The notes: generated from the letters alone by a model not told the origin. Shown: positions 12,189 through 20,811, counted from the stretch's first letter. The stretch is 64,000 bases of DNA from Clostridium aestuarii (GCF_026735135.1 NZ_JAPQER010000008.1:62001-126000); one strand, 5' to 3'. Translations and numbers: made by a program.

Positions 12189-12254
12189 GTAAACTGTACC
12201 CTGTAAGATAAACACGGAAAAAGAGAGCGTGTTAATTTACAGGGTACAGTTTAC
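12189..12254 (+). repeat. 66-base two-tier inverted repeat downstream of the atp operon
   Basis: Two perfect 18-base arms (GTAAACTGTACCCTGTAA and its complement at 12237-12254) enclose a second 6-bp stem (AACACG 12211-12216 / CGTGTT 12228-12233) with an A/G-rich loop. It is followed by TTTGTAATC, not a proper T-run, so it is a poor textbook terminator despite sitting where one is expected. It may stabilise the atp mRNA 3' end or be a small mobile palindrome. Confidence 0.7.
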
Positions 12255-12471
12255 TTTGTAATCTAAAAATTACGCAGTATATTATACTCTTTATTTATTT
12301 TAAGATAGCTAATTAAATCATAAAATTTATAAGTATTTAATGAAATAAAACTTATTTTTAACAGTATATGCTTTTTATTTTAGCACAAATTTAGTTGAAG
12401 ATTTATATATTAATAATATATTTGAAGTATAAATTATAAACTCATTGTCCATAATTTAAAAGAAAGGCGGG
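12255..12471. other. AT-rich intergenic stretch, nothing recognised
   Basis: Together with the hairpin at 12189-12254 this makes a gene-free gap of about 300 bases between atpC and ywmB. No open reading frame with a ribosome-binding site, tRNA or known RNA motif was seen. It presumably holds the ywmB promoter, which I could not place with confidence. Confidence 0.5.
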
Positions 12472-12477
12472 ATGATG

Positions 12478-13179
12478 ATGAAAGCTGATAAACTCAATAA
12501 ATCTATTATCTTAGTTTTACTAGCTTTAGTATTATTAAACTATAAATTTTCTTATGCATTTAAGAAAGAAAATTTATTTGGATTTATATTAAAAGAAACA
12601 AAAGCACAGGTTAATGAATATGGTATAAAAACCCGCTTTAAGGTTTGTGAAAATGGACAAGGATATTATAAATACTTCTTAAATAAAATTAAAGTTAATA
12701 AACCAAATTATAAAATAAAGACAAACTACAGTAAAAGGGGATATAGTATAAGCTTTACAAATAGCCGCAGCAAAGGATATATAGAAGAATTTAGCATTGA
12801 AGGGAAAAAAATAATTACAATAAATATTATAAAAAAAGATAATGAAAATAAACTTACAGAATTAAAGAGTCAAATAAAAGCTATTGTCAATTCTATACCT
12901 AAAGAAAATATTGTATCGTCTCAATATATAAAAGCAAGGATTCCTGAAGAAAATTTAAAAAAAGAAAATAGTAAAGTAATTAATTTATTAAAGAATGAAG
13001 GAGCAGTAAATATTAATTCAATAAAAATAAATAATGGATTTAGCACTACAGCATATACTTGTAGATATATTCCAAAAAAAAATAATGGTAAACTAATGGA
13101 TTTTAATTTTGCATTATGCAATTATTCATCAGGGAATTACATTATTATGGGAACTCCGGAAATAATAACTACCTACTAG
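12478..13179 (+). CDS. ywmB: YwmB-family exported protein
   Basis: A 233-residue protein with an N-terminal hydrophobic signal or anchor segment (SIILVLLALVLLNYKFSYAF), then a Lys/Asn-rich soluble region with no enzyme motif. The assignment to the YwmB family (labelled TATA-box-binding-like for its fold) relies on size, signal peptide and its position directly before murA and spoIID, exactly as in B. subtilis; sequence similarity alone is modest. Three ATGs occur in a row (12472, 12475, 12478); AGGCGG gives the best spacing to the third. The function is unknown. Confidence 0.65.
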   Translation: MKADKLNKSIILVLLALVLLNYKFSYAFKKENLFGFILKETKAQVNEYGIKTRFKVCENGQGYYKYFLNKIKVNKPNYKIKTNYSKRGYSISFTNSRSKGYIEEFSIEGKKIITINIIKKDNENKLTELKSQIKAIVNSIPKENIVSSQYIKARIPEENLKKENSKVINLLKNEGAVNINSIKINNGFSTTAYTCRYIPKKNNGKLMDFNFALCNYSSGNYIIMGTPEIITTY

Positions 13180-13209
13180 CTAAGGAATAGTAGAATGGAG
13201 AGGATATAT

Positions 13210-14466
13210 ATGAAAAAAATACTAGTTAAAGGTGGAAAAAAGTTAAATGGTGAAGTTAATATAAGTTCAGCAAAAAATGCAGTGCTTCCTATAATTGCAT
13301 CAAGTATATTATGTGGTGATACATGTATTATAGATAATGCTCCTATGCTTGAAGATGTTTTTGTTATAAGTGAGGTTTTAAAATCAATAAATTCAAATAT
13401 AAATATAGAAGATAATAAAATAATAATAGATAATTCTAATTTAACAAATGTTGAACCAGATAGTGATTTGGTTAGAAAAATGAGAGCTTCATTTTTAATT
13501 ATGGGAGCTATGATATCAAGATTTGGAAAATTTAAGATTTCTCTTCCAGGTGGATGTAATATAGGTAATAGACCTATAGATTTACATTTAAAAGGATTTA
13601 GTGCGTTAGGTGCAGAAATTAATTTTGGACATGGATATGTTGAGGCACATGCAAATAAGTTAGTGGGAAATAAAATATACTTGGATTTTCCTTCAGTAGG
13701 AGCTACAGAAAATATTATGATGGCTGCTGTTTTAGCTGAAGGTGATACTGTTTTGGAAAATGCTGCTGAAGAGCCGGAAATACAAGACCTTGCAAATTTT
13801 CTCAACAGTATGGGAGCAAAGATAAATGGTGCGGGTACAGATACTATAAAAATAACTGGTGTTAAAGAACTAAAAGGAACACAATATAAACCCATACCTG
13901 ATAGAATAGAAGCAGGTACATTTATGGTTGCAGCTGCAATTACTAGAGGAAAAATAAAAATAAATGGAATAAATGAGCAACATCTAAAACCTATTATTGC
14001 AAAATTGAGAGAAATAGGTGTATGTATGGAAAAAGTGGATGATGGTATAATTATAGATGGAAATAATGATTTTAAACCTATAGATATAAAAACTATGCCT
14101 TATCCAGGTTTTCCTACGGATATGCAACCTCAAATGATGAGTTTATTAGCTACTATTAACGGAACTAGTGTTATTACAGAAACTATATTTGAAAATAGAT
14201 TTATGCATATTGGTGAGATTAACAGAATGGGTGGAAACATAAAAATTGATGGAAGGTGTGCTGTAATAGAAGGAGTTGATTGTTTAACCGGTTGTGAAGT
14301 TAAAGCTACGGATCTACGTGCTGGTGCAGCACTTATTATTGCGGGACTGGCTGCAGGTGGTTATACTACAATTGGAGATATATATCATATAGATAGAGGA
14401 TATGTTAGTATTGAAGAAAAATTTAAAAAACTAGGAGCAGATATAGAAAGAATAGAAGTTGATTAA
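13210..14466 (+). CDS. murA: UDP-N-acetylglucosamine 1-carboxyvinyltransferase (MurA)
   Basis: A 418-residue enolpyruvyl transferase catalysing the first committed peptidoglycan step, PEP transfer to UDP-GlcNAc. The catalytic loop SLPGGCNIGNRPIDLHL places the reactive Cys at residue 116 (the fosfomycin target). SSAKNAVLP and the C-terminal DLRAGAALIIAGLAA are also standard. The start at 13210 is preferred because GGAGAGG lies 6 bases upstream and MKKILVKGGKKLNGEV is the usual N-terminus; the ATG at 13195 precedes that site. Confidence 0.95.
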   Translation: MKKILVKGGKKLNGEVNISSAKNAVLPIIASSILCGDTCIIDNAPMLEDVFVISEVLKSINSNINIEDNKIIIDNSNLTNVEPDSDLVRKMRASFLIMGAMISRFGKFKISLPGGCNIGNRPIDLHLKGFSALGAEINFGHGYVEAHANKLVGNKIYLDFPSVGATENIMMAAVLAEGDTVLENAAEEPEIQDLANFLNSMGAKINGAGTDTIKITGVKELKGTQYKPIPDRIEAGTFMVAAAITRGKIKINGINEQHLKPIIAKLREIGVCMEKVDDGIIIDGNNDFKPIDIKTMPYPGFPTDMQPQMMSLLATINGTSVITETIFENRFMHIGEINRMGGNIKIDGRCAVIEGVDCLTGCEVKATDLRAGAALIIAGLAAGGYTTIGDIYHIDRGYVSIEEKFKKLGADIERIEVD

Positions 14467-14480
14467 AAATGACATATTAT

Positions 14481-14498
14481 ATTTCAACTAGTTGAAAT
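14481..14498. repeat. 18-bp perfect palindrome
   Basis: ATTTCAACTAGTTGAAAT is self-complementary and lies between the murA stop codon and its terminator. It could be a small operator or simply a first hairpin of a double 3' structure. Confidence 0.4.
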
Positions 14499-14504
14499 TT
14501 TATA

Positions 14505-14542
14505 AAAAACATGCAAGATGATATTCGTTTTGCATGTTTTTT
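14505..14542 (+). terminator. Terminator after murA
   Basis: Stem AAAACATGCAA / TTGCATGTTTT with a loop of about 14 bases, continuing into T residues. The A/T ends of the stem could also stop transcripts of the convergent PsiE-like gene. Confidence 0.8.
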
Positions 14543-14669
14543 AGTTGAATAAAAAAGGTTAATAAAAAAATCTATATAATCTTATAGTGCATAGAGTACT
14601 AGAAAGATATACACAAGAAATTAAATCTAAACTATTAACTTTGTTTTTGTTTAACTATTCTGTGAATTT

Positions 14670-15092
14670 TCAATGTGAACTATTGATTTTCGCTAAAGAT
14701 GGTTTTTTTATAAGTATATATTTTTTAATAGCAAATAATCCAGCTATAGCAATTATTCCTATTAAAACTTCTATCATACCTTTATCTTTAGGGATTAATA
14801 AAAGTTTCCTAGCTATAGCATATAAAAGAACATCTATTACACTTTCGGGTGTATGCAAAGTAAGCATTATAACAAGTTCTACGCCTATAACTAATAAAAG
14901 AGCATATCCAAATAAGTCTTGTAGTTCATAATACGTAACAGGTTTGGCACTATTGTTTATATAAGAATCCCATATAATTCTAAATAAATCAATGGTTCCT
15001 AATAAAACTTTTAATAATACTACTATTGCTAAAATTGCTTCAAAAAAATGGCTCAATTTAAAAATTAATTCTTTCGCATTTCTTTTAAACAT
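14670..15092 (-). CDS. PsiE-like small membrane protein
   Basis: A 140-residue protein with about four hydrophobic helices and an Arg/Lys-rich N-terminus (MFKRNAKELIFKLSHF). The size, topology and the stretch TPESVIDVLLYAIARKLLL resemble the PsiE family (phosphate-starvation-inducible in E. coli, role unknown). On this strand AGGAGGGTG precedes the ATG. An overlapping plus-strand frame at 14587-14931 has no ribosome-binding site and is a shadow. It stands alone, divergent from spoIID. Confidence 0.65.
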   Translation of the reverse strand: MFKRNAKELIFKLSHFFEAILAIVVLLKVLLGTIDLFRIIWDSYINNSAKPVTYYELQDLFGYALLLVIGVELVIMLTLHTPESVIDVLLYAIARKLLLIPKDKGMIEVLIGIIAIAGLFAIKKYILIKKPSLAKINSSH

Positions 15093-15153
15093 TAATTCAC
15101 CCTCCTTAAAATTAAAAAATGATTGAAATGAAAGTGTTTACTTCAGTTAAAAC

Positions 15154-15165
15154 TTGTCAGACCAA
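15154..15165. promoter_or_regulatory. Possible FadR/GntR-type operator
   Basis: TTGTCAGACCAA is a near-perfect inverted repeat (TTGTC-A-GACCAA) resembling the TNGTNNNACNA sites bound by FadR-subfamily GntR repressors. It lies about 60 bases upstream of the PsiE-like gene start, within a 255-base divergent gap. No GntR gene is in the window, so the assignment is by motif only. Confidence 0.3.
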
Positions 15166-15347
15166 TTTGTATTCTAACACGATAAATTATAACATTTGTT
15201 CTAATAACTAAGCAATAAAAAAAAACAAGAAATATTTTACAAGGTGCATAGTTTAATTTGAATTTAGAAACATTAATATATTAAGTTATTTTTTGAAATT
15301 TTAATAATAAAAATATAGTAATTAAAGATTAAGATTAGGAGAAAAGT

Positions 15348-16379
15348 ATGAAAAAAGTTTTGTTCACTATATTTATGTTTTTTGGATTTATTGTTGGAAT
15401 ATCTATAATGATTGTAGGTATTGATAATAAAAAAGATATAAAAAATAAAAAAGAGAATGAAGGAATGGACAGTAAAGTTAGCATTATTTCAAAAAAGTAT
15501 AGTAGTGATGAATTATATATAGATGTTTATCTTTCCAAAGATAAAAAGATAAAAAAGATAAATATTGAGGATTATGTTAAAGGGGTTGTAGCTGCAGAGA
15601 TGCCAGTAAATTTCGATATAGAAGCATTAAAAGCACAAGCGGTAGCGGCTAGAACGTATGGTCTTTCGCATATAGAAATGTTTGGAGGGAAAAAGAGTGG
15701 AAAAGCATATGGAGGAGATGTTACTGATACAATTGACTGTCAAGCTTATATAAGTAAAATAGATAGAATGAACATGTGGCCTAAAAAATATAAAAATGAA
15801 TATTGGACAAAGTTAAGTAAAGCTGTTGATGAAACTAGAAATGAGGTTTTGACATATAAAGGGGAACTAGTATTGGAACCATATTATTTTTCTACTAGTA
15901 GTGGAAAGACTGAAGATGCTGTAGATGTATTTAGCAAAGAGGTTCCTTATTTAAAAAGTGTTGATAGTTATGGTGAAGAAATATCACCTAAATATAAAAC
16001 AGAATTTAAATATACTTATGATGAATTTACAAGTATTATTAATAAATCATATTCCAAAGCAAATATCAAATCTCAATTAATAAAAGAACAATTAGCAATA
16101 TTAGATAGAAGCAAAGGGAAGAGTGTGAAAAAAATAAAAATAGGGAATGTTGAAATAACGGGAAGAGAATTTAGAGAGGTTTTAGATTTAACTTCCTCAA
16201 ATTTTACTATTGAATTTAATGGAAATAATATAATTGTAAAATGTTATGGGTATGGTCATGGAGTAGGGATGAGCCAATGGGGAGCGCAGGCAATGGCTAA
16301 AGAAGGTAAAAAATATAAAGAGATATTAAAACATTATTATAATGGAGTAGAACTATTTAAATTAAGAATTAAGAATTAA
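15348..16379 (+). CDS. spoIID: Stage II sporulation protein D (lytic transglycosylase)
   Basis: A 343-residue protein with an N-terminal membrane anchor (residues about 5-25) and a SpoIID/LytB domain. The catalytic Glu is Glu84 in VAAEMPVNFDIEALKAQAVA, and the C-terminal substrate site GYGHGVGMSQWGAQAMA is intact. SpoIID cleaves denuded glycan strands during engulfment with SpoIIP and SpoIIM. TAGGAG precedes the ATG. The gene order murA-spoIID-spoIIQ is shared with Bacillus. Confidence 0.94.
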   Translation: MKKVLFTIFMFFGFIVGISIMIVGIDNKKDIKNKKENEGMDSKVSIISKKYSSDELYIDVYLSKDKKIKKINIEDYVKGVVAAEMPVNFDIEALKAQAVAARTYGLSHIEMFGGKKSGKAYGGDVTDTIDCQAYISKIDRMNMWPKKYKNEYWTKLSKAVDETRNEVLTYKGELVLEPYYFSTSSGKTEDAVDVFSKEVPYLKSVDSYGEEISPKYKTEFKYTYDEFTSIINKSYSKANIKSQLIKEQLAILDRSKGKSVKKIKIGNVEITGREFREVLDLTSSNFTIEFNGNNIIVKCYGYGHGVGMSQWGAQAMAKEGKKYKEILKHYYNGVELFKLRIKN

Positions 16380-16441
16380 GGAAAGTGCATAATTTTAAAA
16401 CCAAGTAGTTGCAGGTAAATTTAATTGTTTACTATAAAAAA

Positions 16442-16468
16442 AGCACCGAATTTTCGGTGTTTTTTTTA
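16442..16468 (+). terminator. Terminator between spoIID and spoIIQ
   Basis: Short stem CACCGA / TCGGTG with a 4-base loop and a run of nine T. It lies upstream of the true spoIIQ start, so the two sporulation genes can be expressed separately. Confidence 0.85.
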
Positions 16469-16579
16469 TATGTTATACGAAAAAAATGTAAAAAAATAAT
16501 GAAAAATAAGGAAACATTTTTTGAAAATTTAAGTATTTTTTATTTCACAAAGGACAAACTACAAAAAGGAGGTGTTTTT

Positions 16580-17353
16580 ATGAAAAACAAAGATAGCAAC
16601 AAGAAATTATCAAATTTCTTTAGAAGGGAGGGCTTTTATGTAGTTCTATTTGTGAGTTTATGTATTATTGCTGTATTTGCAGCATTAACTACTAGGAACA
16701 ATAAAGTTATTACTAAAAATTCACCGGTATTACAAGAAGAACAAAAAGGCGTTCCTAAGAAAGAAAATAATATTTCAAAGGCTTTAGTAGAAAATGAAAA
16801 GCAAGAATTTGATAATGCTTTGAGAGTTGAAAATAGTAAAAAAGAACAAAAACAAAGTAACAAACCAGGAATTGCTGTTATAAAAAGTAAGGAAGAGATT
16901 GCAGTTTCAAAAGTTAAGGAACATAAATTTATAAAACCAGTTGAGGGTGAAGTAGTAATGAAATATTCTACTACTCCTATATGGTGGGATACTACAGAGT
17001 CATACAGACCTAATTTTGGTATTGCTATTAAAACTAAAGCGAATACACCAGTAAAAGCTGTTGCTGATGGTGAAGTGAAATCAGTAGGATATGGAGATTT
17101 TGGAATGACAGTAGTTATTTATCATTCTGAATATGGAAAAAGCACAATGTATGGAAATTTAGCTAAAGATGTAAAAGTTAAAAAAGGTGACAAGGTTAAA
17201 CAAGGTAACGAATTAGGTAAAATCGGGGCAACTGCTGTAAGAGGTTCCAAGGAAAAATACGGAAAGGATTTCTTGCATTTAGAAATGTATGAAGGTTCAA
17301 AAATAGATGACAAGAATAAGTGTGTAAATCCAGAAAAATATATAAAATACTAA
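16580..17353 (+). CDS. spoIIQ: SpoIIQ-like M23-fold protein with degenerate zinc site
   Basis: A 257-residue protein: cytoplasmic N-terminus, one membrane helix (residues about 19-37), a Lys/Glu-rich linker and a C-terminal LytM/M23 domain (about 115-257). In active M23 peptidases the zinc ligands are H-x3-D and H-x-H; here the first pair is Asn145 and Ala149 (NFGIA), and the last motif is FLHLE, keeping only His233. YGNL replaces the usual YxHL. A role as the forespore half of the SpoIIQ-SpoIIIAH engulfment zipper is therefore more likely than peptidase activity. The ATG at 16580 follows AAAAGGAGG; upstream in-frame codons run through the terminator. Confidence 0.88.
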   Translation: MKNKDSNKKLSNFFRREGFYVVLFVSLCIIAVFAALTTRNNKVITKNSPVLQEEQKGVPKKENNISKALVENEKQEFDNALRVENSKKEQKQSNKPGIAVIKSKEEIAVSKVKEHKFIKPVEGEVVMKYSTTPIWWDTTESYRPNFGIAIKTKANTPVKAVADGEVKSVGYGDFGMTVVIYHSEYGKSTMYGNLAKDVKVKKGDKVKQGNELGKIGATAVRGSKEKYGKDFLHLEMYEGSKIDDKNKCVNPEKYIKY

Positions 17354-17370
17354 TCTTAATATAAATAAAT

Positions 17371-17400
17371 GCCATTTTCTGAATTAATTCGGAAAATGGC
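17371..17400 (+). terminator. Hairpin after spoIIQ, no T-run
   Basis: A 13-bp stem (GCCATTTTCTGAA / TTCGGAAAATGGC, one T-G wobble) with a 4-base loop, followed by TAAGTAG and no T-run. It is a weak terminator or a processing structure between spoIIQ and spoIIID. Confidence 0.6.
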
Positions 17401-17476
17401 TAAGTAGTAATAGAAAAGTAATTTAAAAGAACATAAATGCATATTTATAAGTATATAAGGTTAAGGAGGTAGCAAT

Positions 17477-17731
17477 TTGAAAGATTACATTGAAGAAAGA
17501 GTTCTTGAAGTTGCAAAATATATTATAGAATCAAAAGCAACAATAAGAAAAACAGCTAAAGTTTTTGGTGTTAGTAAAAGTACAATACACAAAGATATGA
17601 CAGAAAGATTGCCAAAAATAAATCCTCAAGTAGCCCAAAGAGCAAAAGATGTATTAAATTTAAATAAGTCTGAAAGGCACATAAGGGGCGGTAAAGCAAC
17701 AAGAATGAAGTATAAAACATTAGAGGGATAA
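17477..17731 (+). CDS. spoIIID: Sporulation transcription factor SpoIIID, TTG start
   Basis: An 84-residue mother-cell DNA-binding protein. The helix-turn-helix is plain: TIRKTAKVFGVSKSTIHKDM, followed by the basic C-terminal tail RHIRGGKATRMKYK used for DNA contact. It switches genes from the sigma-E to the sigma-K programme. Length and sequence are typical. Translation starts at TTG, with AAGGAGGT 7 bases upstream. Confidence 0.96.
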   Translation: MKDYIEERVLEVAKYIIESKATIRKTAKVFGVSKSTIHKDMTERLPKINPQVAQRAKDVLNLNKSERHIRGGKATRMKYKTLEG

Positions 17732-17884
17732 AAATATAGATATATAAATATGGAAAATGTTCTTGCTCAAAAAAGAAAAAGGATTTTTTTGTAATCCTAT
17801 AGAATAAAGTTATATAAAAGTATATAATATAATGTAGAGAAATGTATAAATATAGTACACAAAAGAGCAGGAGTGAAAATAAGA

Positions 17885-18916
17885 ATGTTTTTTAAGATGA
17901 GTACAGATATGGGGATAGATTTAGGTACAGCTACAGTATTAGTTTATATAAAAGGCAAGGGCATAGTATTAAAGGAACCTTCGGTTGTTGCTATAGATAG
18001 AAATGCTAATAGAGTTCTTGCTGTAGGTGAAGAAGCTAGACAAATGATTGGAAGAACTCCAGGCAACATAGTTGCTATTCGCCCTATGAGGGATGGTGTA
18101 ATATCTGATTATGATATTACGGAGAAAATGTTAAAACATTTTATTAGAAAAGCTTGTGGCAATAGAAGAGTAACTGCACCAAGAGTTGTTATTTGTGTTC
18201 CTTGTGAAGCTACAGAAGTAGAGAAAAGAGCGGTTAAAGATGCAGCAGTTAATGCGGGTGCTAAAAAAGTATTTTTAGTAGAAGAACCATTAGCAGCAGC
18301 AATAGGAGCAGGATTAGATATAACAAAAGCAAGTGGGAATATGATTATTGATATAGGTGGAGGAACTACTGATATTGCAGTTATTTCTTTAGGCGGAATG
18401 GTTGTAAGACGTTCAATTAAAATTGCTGGAGATAATTTTGATGAATCTATTATAAAATACATAAGGAAAAAGCATAAATTAATGATTGGTGAAAGAACGG
18501 CAGAAGAATTAAAGATAAATATTGGTTGTGCATATAAAAAAGAAGAAGAGATTAGTATGGAAATAAGAGGACGAGATTTAATAACTGGTCTTCCTAAAAA
18601 TATAAGTGTTTCATCAGAAGAGATGAGAGAAGCCCTAAGCGAAGCAGTAAATGCTATTGCAGAATGTACTCATTCAGTTCTTGAAAAAACCCCACCAGAA
18701 CTTGCAGCAGATATAGCTGATAAAGGAATTGTTATGACTGGTGGAGGAGCTTTGTTAAATGGATTAGATAAATTAATAACAGAAGTTACTAAAGTTCCCG
18801 TTTCTGTTGCAGAAGATTCAATTTCATCTGTTGCACTTGGTACGGGTCAAGTTTTAAATTTTTTAGATAAAATGGATACATCTTATAAAGGACAGGACAT
18901 TAATTTAATTAATTAA
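17885..18916 (+). CDS. mbl: MreB/Mbl rod-shape-determining actin homologue
   Basis: A 343-residue bacterial actin. Phosphate-1 motif GIDLGTATVLVY, the connect/phosphate-2 region DIGGGTTDIAVISLGG and the adenosine motif VMTGGGALLNGLD are all present. It organises elongation-phase wall synthesis beneath the membrane. Its position directly after spoIIID identifies it as the mbl paralogue. A GTG at 17873 is in frame, but AGGAGTG overlaps it, so the ATG at 17885 with 11-base spacing is preferred. Confidence 0.92.
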   Translation: MFFKMSTDMGIDLGTATVLVYIKGKGIVLKEPSVVAIDRNANRVLAVGEEARQMIGRTPGNIVAIRPMRDGVISDYDITEKMLKHFIRKACGNRRVTAPRVVICVPCEATEVEKRAVKDAAVNAGAKKVFLVEEPLAAAIGAGLDITKASGNMIIDIGGGTTDIAVISLGGMVVRRSIKIAGDNFDESIIKYIRKKHKLMIGERTAEELKINIGCAYKKEEEISMEIRGRDLITGLPKNISVSSEEMREALSEAVNAIAECTHSVLEKTPPELAADIADKGIVMTGGGALLNGLDKLITEVTKVPVSVAEDSISSVALGTGQVLNFLDKMDTSYKGQDINLIN

Positions 18917-18936
18917 ATTAGCATTTGTGTAAATTT

Positions 18937-18970
18937 GCTCTATAATTTTAATATTATAGAGCTTTTATTT
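18937..18970. terminator. Bidirectional terminator between mbl and yyaC
   Basis: Perfect 10-bp stem GCTCTATAAT / ATTATAGAGC with a 6-base loop, followed by TTTTATTTT on the plus strand. It serves two convergent genes; yyaC ends 4 bases further on. Confidence 0.88.
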
Positions 18971-18973
18971 TAA

Positions 18974-19531
18974 TTAATGATAAGGAGCATTTGTTAATTT
19001 GGCATCATGTGAAGAAGAGAGATAATATGCATGAAGTAATGAATGAGTAATTACTTTAGCCATATTTAAAATTAAATCTAGACGTATATTTCTATTTGTA
19101 AACAATTCATTATTATCACTAGAGTCTACAATACCTATTATAGAAGTTTCACCAACATCAGGAAGAAACTTTCCTACGCCTTTTCCTGGATGAATAGGAT
19201 AATCTCTAGCTTGAATTTCTCCTATGTTTTTATTATCACCTAAACATGCATCTATACCTATGATATTAGAGTATGGATGCATGTTTTTTATTTCTTTTAA
19301 TTTATCAGTTATATTTAAAGCATGTATAGGTTCTGAAATTGTTCCATATACAGTTAAAGGAAAGTTCTTTTCTTTAAGCAAAGTTCCAACTAAAGGACCT
19401 AAGCAATCCCCTATACATCTATCGGTTCCAATACAAATGATTATTGAATTATCATTAATATAATCTTTAAAAAAATAAGCGATTTTATAATAGGATAAAT
19501 TATCATTATAATGAATTTTAATTTTATTCAA
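18974..19531 (-). CDS. yyaC: Spore protease YyaC family protein
   Basis: A 185-residue protein of the YyaC family (DUF1256), which has a fold related to the GPR spore protease. Seen motifs are IICIGTDRCIGDCLGPLVGTLL near the N-terminus, IIGIDACLGD and IHPGKGVGKFLPDVGETSIIGIVD. The family is restricted to spore formers; the substrate is not established. AAGGAGGTG is followed 10 bases later by TTG, the chosen start. An ATG further upstream would place the ribosome-binding site inside the gene. Confidence 0.85.
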   Translation of the reverse strand: MNKIKIHYNDNLSYYKIAYFFKDYINDNSIIICIGTDRCIGDCLGPLVGTLLKEKNFPLTVYGTISEPIHALNITDKLKEIKNMHPYSNIIGIDACLGDNKNIGEIQARDYPIHPGKGVGKFLPDVGETSIIGIVDSSDNNELFTNRNIRLDLILNMAKVITHSLLHAYYLSSSHDAKLTNAPYH

Positions 19532-19598
19532 CAGAAATACACCTCCTTGGTAATGTATATGAAGTGACATTAAATATTATGAAAAATAGATAAATATA

Positions 19599-19655
19599 AA
19601 TTGAAACTTAGCTTCAGATACAATATAAATCACATCTTTAAGTTAAGTTTCAATT
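19599..19655. repeat. Imperfect hairpin between the TtcA-like gene and yyaC
   Basis: The 16-base arms AATTGAAACTTAGCTT and AAGTTAAGTTTCAATT pair with one wobble around a 25-base loop. It lies just downstream of the TtcA-like gene's terminator and ahead of yyaC on the minus strand. Confidence 0.5.
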
Positions 19656-19660
19656 AATTA

Positions 19661-19700
19661 AACAAAAAGAGAGTTGATAAACACTAACTCTCTTTTTGTT
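19661..19700 (-). terminator. Terminator of the TtcA-like gene, overlapping its last codons
   Basis: Perfect 15-bp arms (AACAAAAAGAGAGTT / AACTCTCTTTTTGTT) around a 10-base loop. The arm nearer the gene includes the final codons and stop of the minus-strand gene. Confidence 0.85.
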
Positions 19701-20409
19701 CTTTAAACCATATATTTAATTGTTCTGTATTTGATAATGAATTCAATAAATTATTTTTTAGTCCTGGAATATCTTTTTCAAGTGAGTATGTTAAATTTTT
19801 CATATACTCTCTTTTAGTAAAACCATCTGCTGGACATGGGTTGGTTACAATTGGAAATTTATATTTTGAAGCAAGAGTTTTTATGTGCTCTTCATCTATA
19901 TATATCATAGGACGTATTAATGATATATCTACTCTATCTAAATATGTTTTAGGTAAAAAAGTATTGATTCTACCTTCATAAAACATAGATAATAGTAAGG
20001 TTTCGATAGCATCATTTTTATGATGCCCTAGAGCAATTTTATTACAACCTAATTTTTTGGCATTATCATTTAATGCACCTCTTCTTAGATTTGCACATAA
20101 GGAACAAGGGTTCTTTTCTTTTTTTATGTCAAATACTATTTCTTGTATACGAGTTTTGAATAAATAATAAGGTACATCTAAATCTTTACACATTTGTATC
20201 ATTCCATCGAAATTTGATCCTGAACCAGGATCTAGTGTTATTGCTATTAATTCAAATGGTTCTGGTGAAAATCTTTGATAGGTTTTCATAAGGTGTAATA
20301 AGGTTATACTATCTTTTCCACCAGATAATCCAACAGCTATTTTATCTCCAGATTGTATCAAATTAAAATCAACAATAGCTTTACGAAGTCTACTTAATAA
20401 TTTTTGCAT
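19684..20409 (-). CDS. TtcA-like tRNA 2-thiolation ATPase
   Basis: A 241-residue PP-loop ATPase. The nucleotide loop is VGLSGGKDSITLL near residue 30; a CxxC pair (NPCSLCANLRRG) and NPCPADGF supply the cysteines that in TtcA ligate an iron-sulfur cluster; GHHKNDAIETLL is the third conserved block. The family activates a tRNA base by adenylation and inserts sulfur, C32 in E. coli TtcA. The target in clostridia is not shown by sequence. AGGGGG precedes the ATG. Confidence 0.82.
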   Translation of the reverse strand: MQKLLSRLRKAIVDFNLIQSGDKIAVGLSGGKDSITLLHLMKTYQRFSPEPFELIAITLDPGSGSNFDGMIQMCKDLDVPYYLFKTRIQEIVFDIKKEKNPCSLCANLRRGALNDNAKKLGCNKIALGHHKNDAIETLLLSMFYEGRINTFLPKTYLDRVDISLIRPMIYIDEEHIKTLASKYKFPIVTNPCPADGFTKREYMKNLTYSLEKDIPGLKNNLLNSLSNTEQLNIWFKEQKES

Positions 20410-20730
20410 GATAATCCCCCTAATGATTTTTTACTTGTATTATTATAGTATAGTGTAAAAGATAAATAAAGAGGGAAAAATAAGGACATTGGGAAATAAT
20501 ATTATTAGATAGTAGTTAAATGCAATTTAGTATTTAGGCTAAAAATTAATTTTAAAATATAAATTAATGCGTAAAATGGAGAAAAAAAGTGAAAAATTAA
20601 ATAAAAAAGAGAAGAGCTTCGTAAATGCCATGTAAATAAGGTTGAAATAAAACGAATATCTATGTATACTAATATTCGTTGGCGCAGTTGAGATGACAGT
20701 GTCAAACAAAACAACAAGTTAATAAAGTAT
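20410..20730. other. Divergent gap between the TtcA-like gene and the tRNA cluster
   Basis: The left part should hold the minus-strand promoter of the TtcA-like gene; the right part carries the tRNA promoter annotated separately. The rest is AT-rich with no supported gene. Confidence 0.5.
20642..20670 (+). promoter_or_regulatory. Sigma-A promoter of the tRNA cluster
   Basis: TTGAAA, 17 bases, TATACT. It ends 60 bases before the first tRNA with no gene between. Confidence 0.7.
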
Positions 20731-20806
<76 letters not shown>

Positions 20807-20811
20807 AAAAC

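Noticed and set aside
13176..13895. Long minus-strand frame opposite murA
   Set aside because: murA is unambiguous on the plus strand; this is a shadow frame. The same applies to 18109-18462 opposite mbl and 3311-3757 opposite tagO.
14587..14931. Plus-strand frame of 114 codons opposite the PsiE-like gene
   Set aside because: No ribosome-binding site; the minus-strand frame has AGGAGGGTG, sensible membrane topology and full coverage.
16409..16579. N-terminal extension of spoIIQ
   Set aside because: The extension reads through a rho-independent terminator and the AAAAGGAGG site that serves the ATG at 16580.
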